From contig CANJJP010000108.1 in the NCBI GenBank assembly GCA_947474485.1, positions 1-6,160 on the forward strand: 6,160 nucleotides of DNA, written 5' to 3'. Under the pieces are notes generated by a model. It was given only the letters and a program-made list of their open reading frames with translations. It made no database searches and was not told where the DNA came from. Positions 6,071 to 6,160 of this stretch are shown here, one piece after another (position 1 is the first letter of the stretch; each line of letters opens with the position of its first letter). This DNA comes from Bacteroidota bacterium. Lineage in GTDB: Bacteria; Bacteroidota; Bacteroidia; B-17B0; Aurantibacillaceae. The position numbers and the translations under genes are program-made.

Positions 6071-6103
6071 AAACACGCTTCAGGAATGGAGCGTGTTTTT
6101 TTT
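6071..6103 (+). terminator. Intrinsic terminator of rny
   Basis: ACACGCTTC (6073-6081) pairs with GGAGCGTGT (6088-6096), with one G-U pair and a 6-base loop. A run of eight T covers 6096-6103. The A bases at 6071-6072 can extend the stem with the first T bases. It lies 22 bases after the rny stop codon and has the classic form of a Rho-independent terminator. Confidence 0.92.
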
Positions 6104-6160
6104 AATGAGAAAATAATGAGTAAATTTGGAATACATATATTCTAGTAAAGAATGGGAAAC

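Noticed and set aside
6104..6160. A short frame starting with ATG near 6117 after the rny terminator
   Set aside because: It closes after fewer than ten codons and has no promoter or family signal; I see nothing supportable in this tail.

Overview
The window looks like chromosomal DNA from a member of the Bacteroidota. The DNA is AT-rich. None of the five intact start codons is preceded by a Shine-Dalgarno sequence; most have A-rich leaders instead. The pair zapA-rny, and the C-terminal motif of the gene before it, are arrangements I associate with that phylum. I cannot name a genus. All intact genes are on the + strand.

Layout. Positions 2-85 are the last 27 codons of an unidentified gene, followed by a probable terminator (105-167). 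Positions 136-597 hold a broken reading frame that resembles the start of a secreted TPR-type sensor protein, with one in-frame stop and no C-terminal domain. Positions 598-761 are non-coding and contain overlapping palindromes and a possible Bacteroidota-type promoter for a cytoplasmic YceI-family protein (762-1286). A pirin-family cupin protein follows (start chosen at 1480, end 2355). The spacers on either side of the pirin gene (1287-1479 and 2356-2598) each carry short GC-rich inverted repeats that stand out against the AT-rich background.

The second half is a cell-division and RNA-decay block: a 489-residue coiled-coil protein (2599-4068), zapA (4099-4398) and rny, encoding RNase Y (4496-6049). 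The coiled-coil protein and ZapA probably form one transcription unit and may act together at the division ring. A very strong hairpin plus T-run sits between zapA and rny, only 25 bases before the rny start codon, so rny is either expressed by readthrough or from a promoter that overlaps the terminator. A second clear terminator closes rny (6071-6103). The last 57 bases contain nothing I can identify.

I do not see a defence system, CRISPR array, RNA gene or intact mobile element. The points most worth following up are the greatly enlarged coiled-coil partner of ZapA, the terminator placed in the rny leader, and the repeat-bearing spacers.
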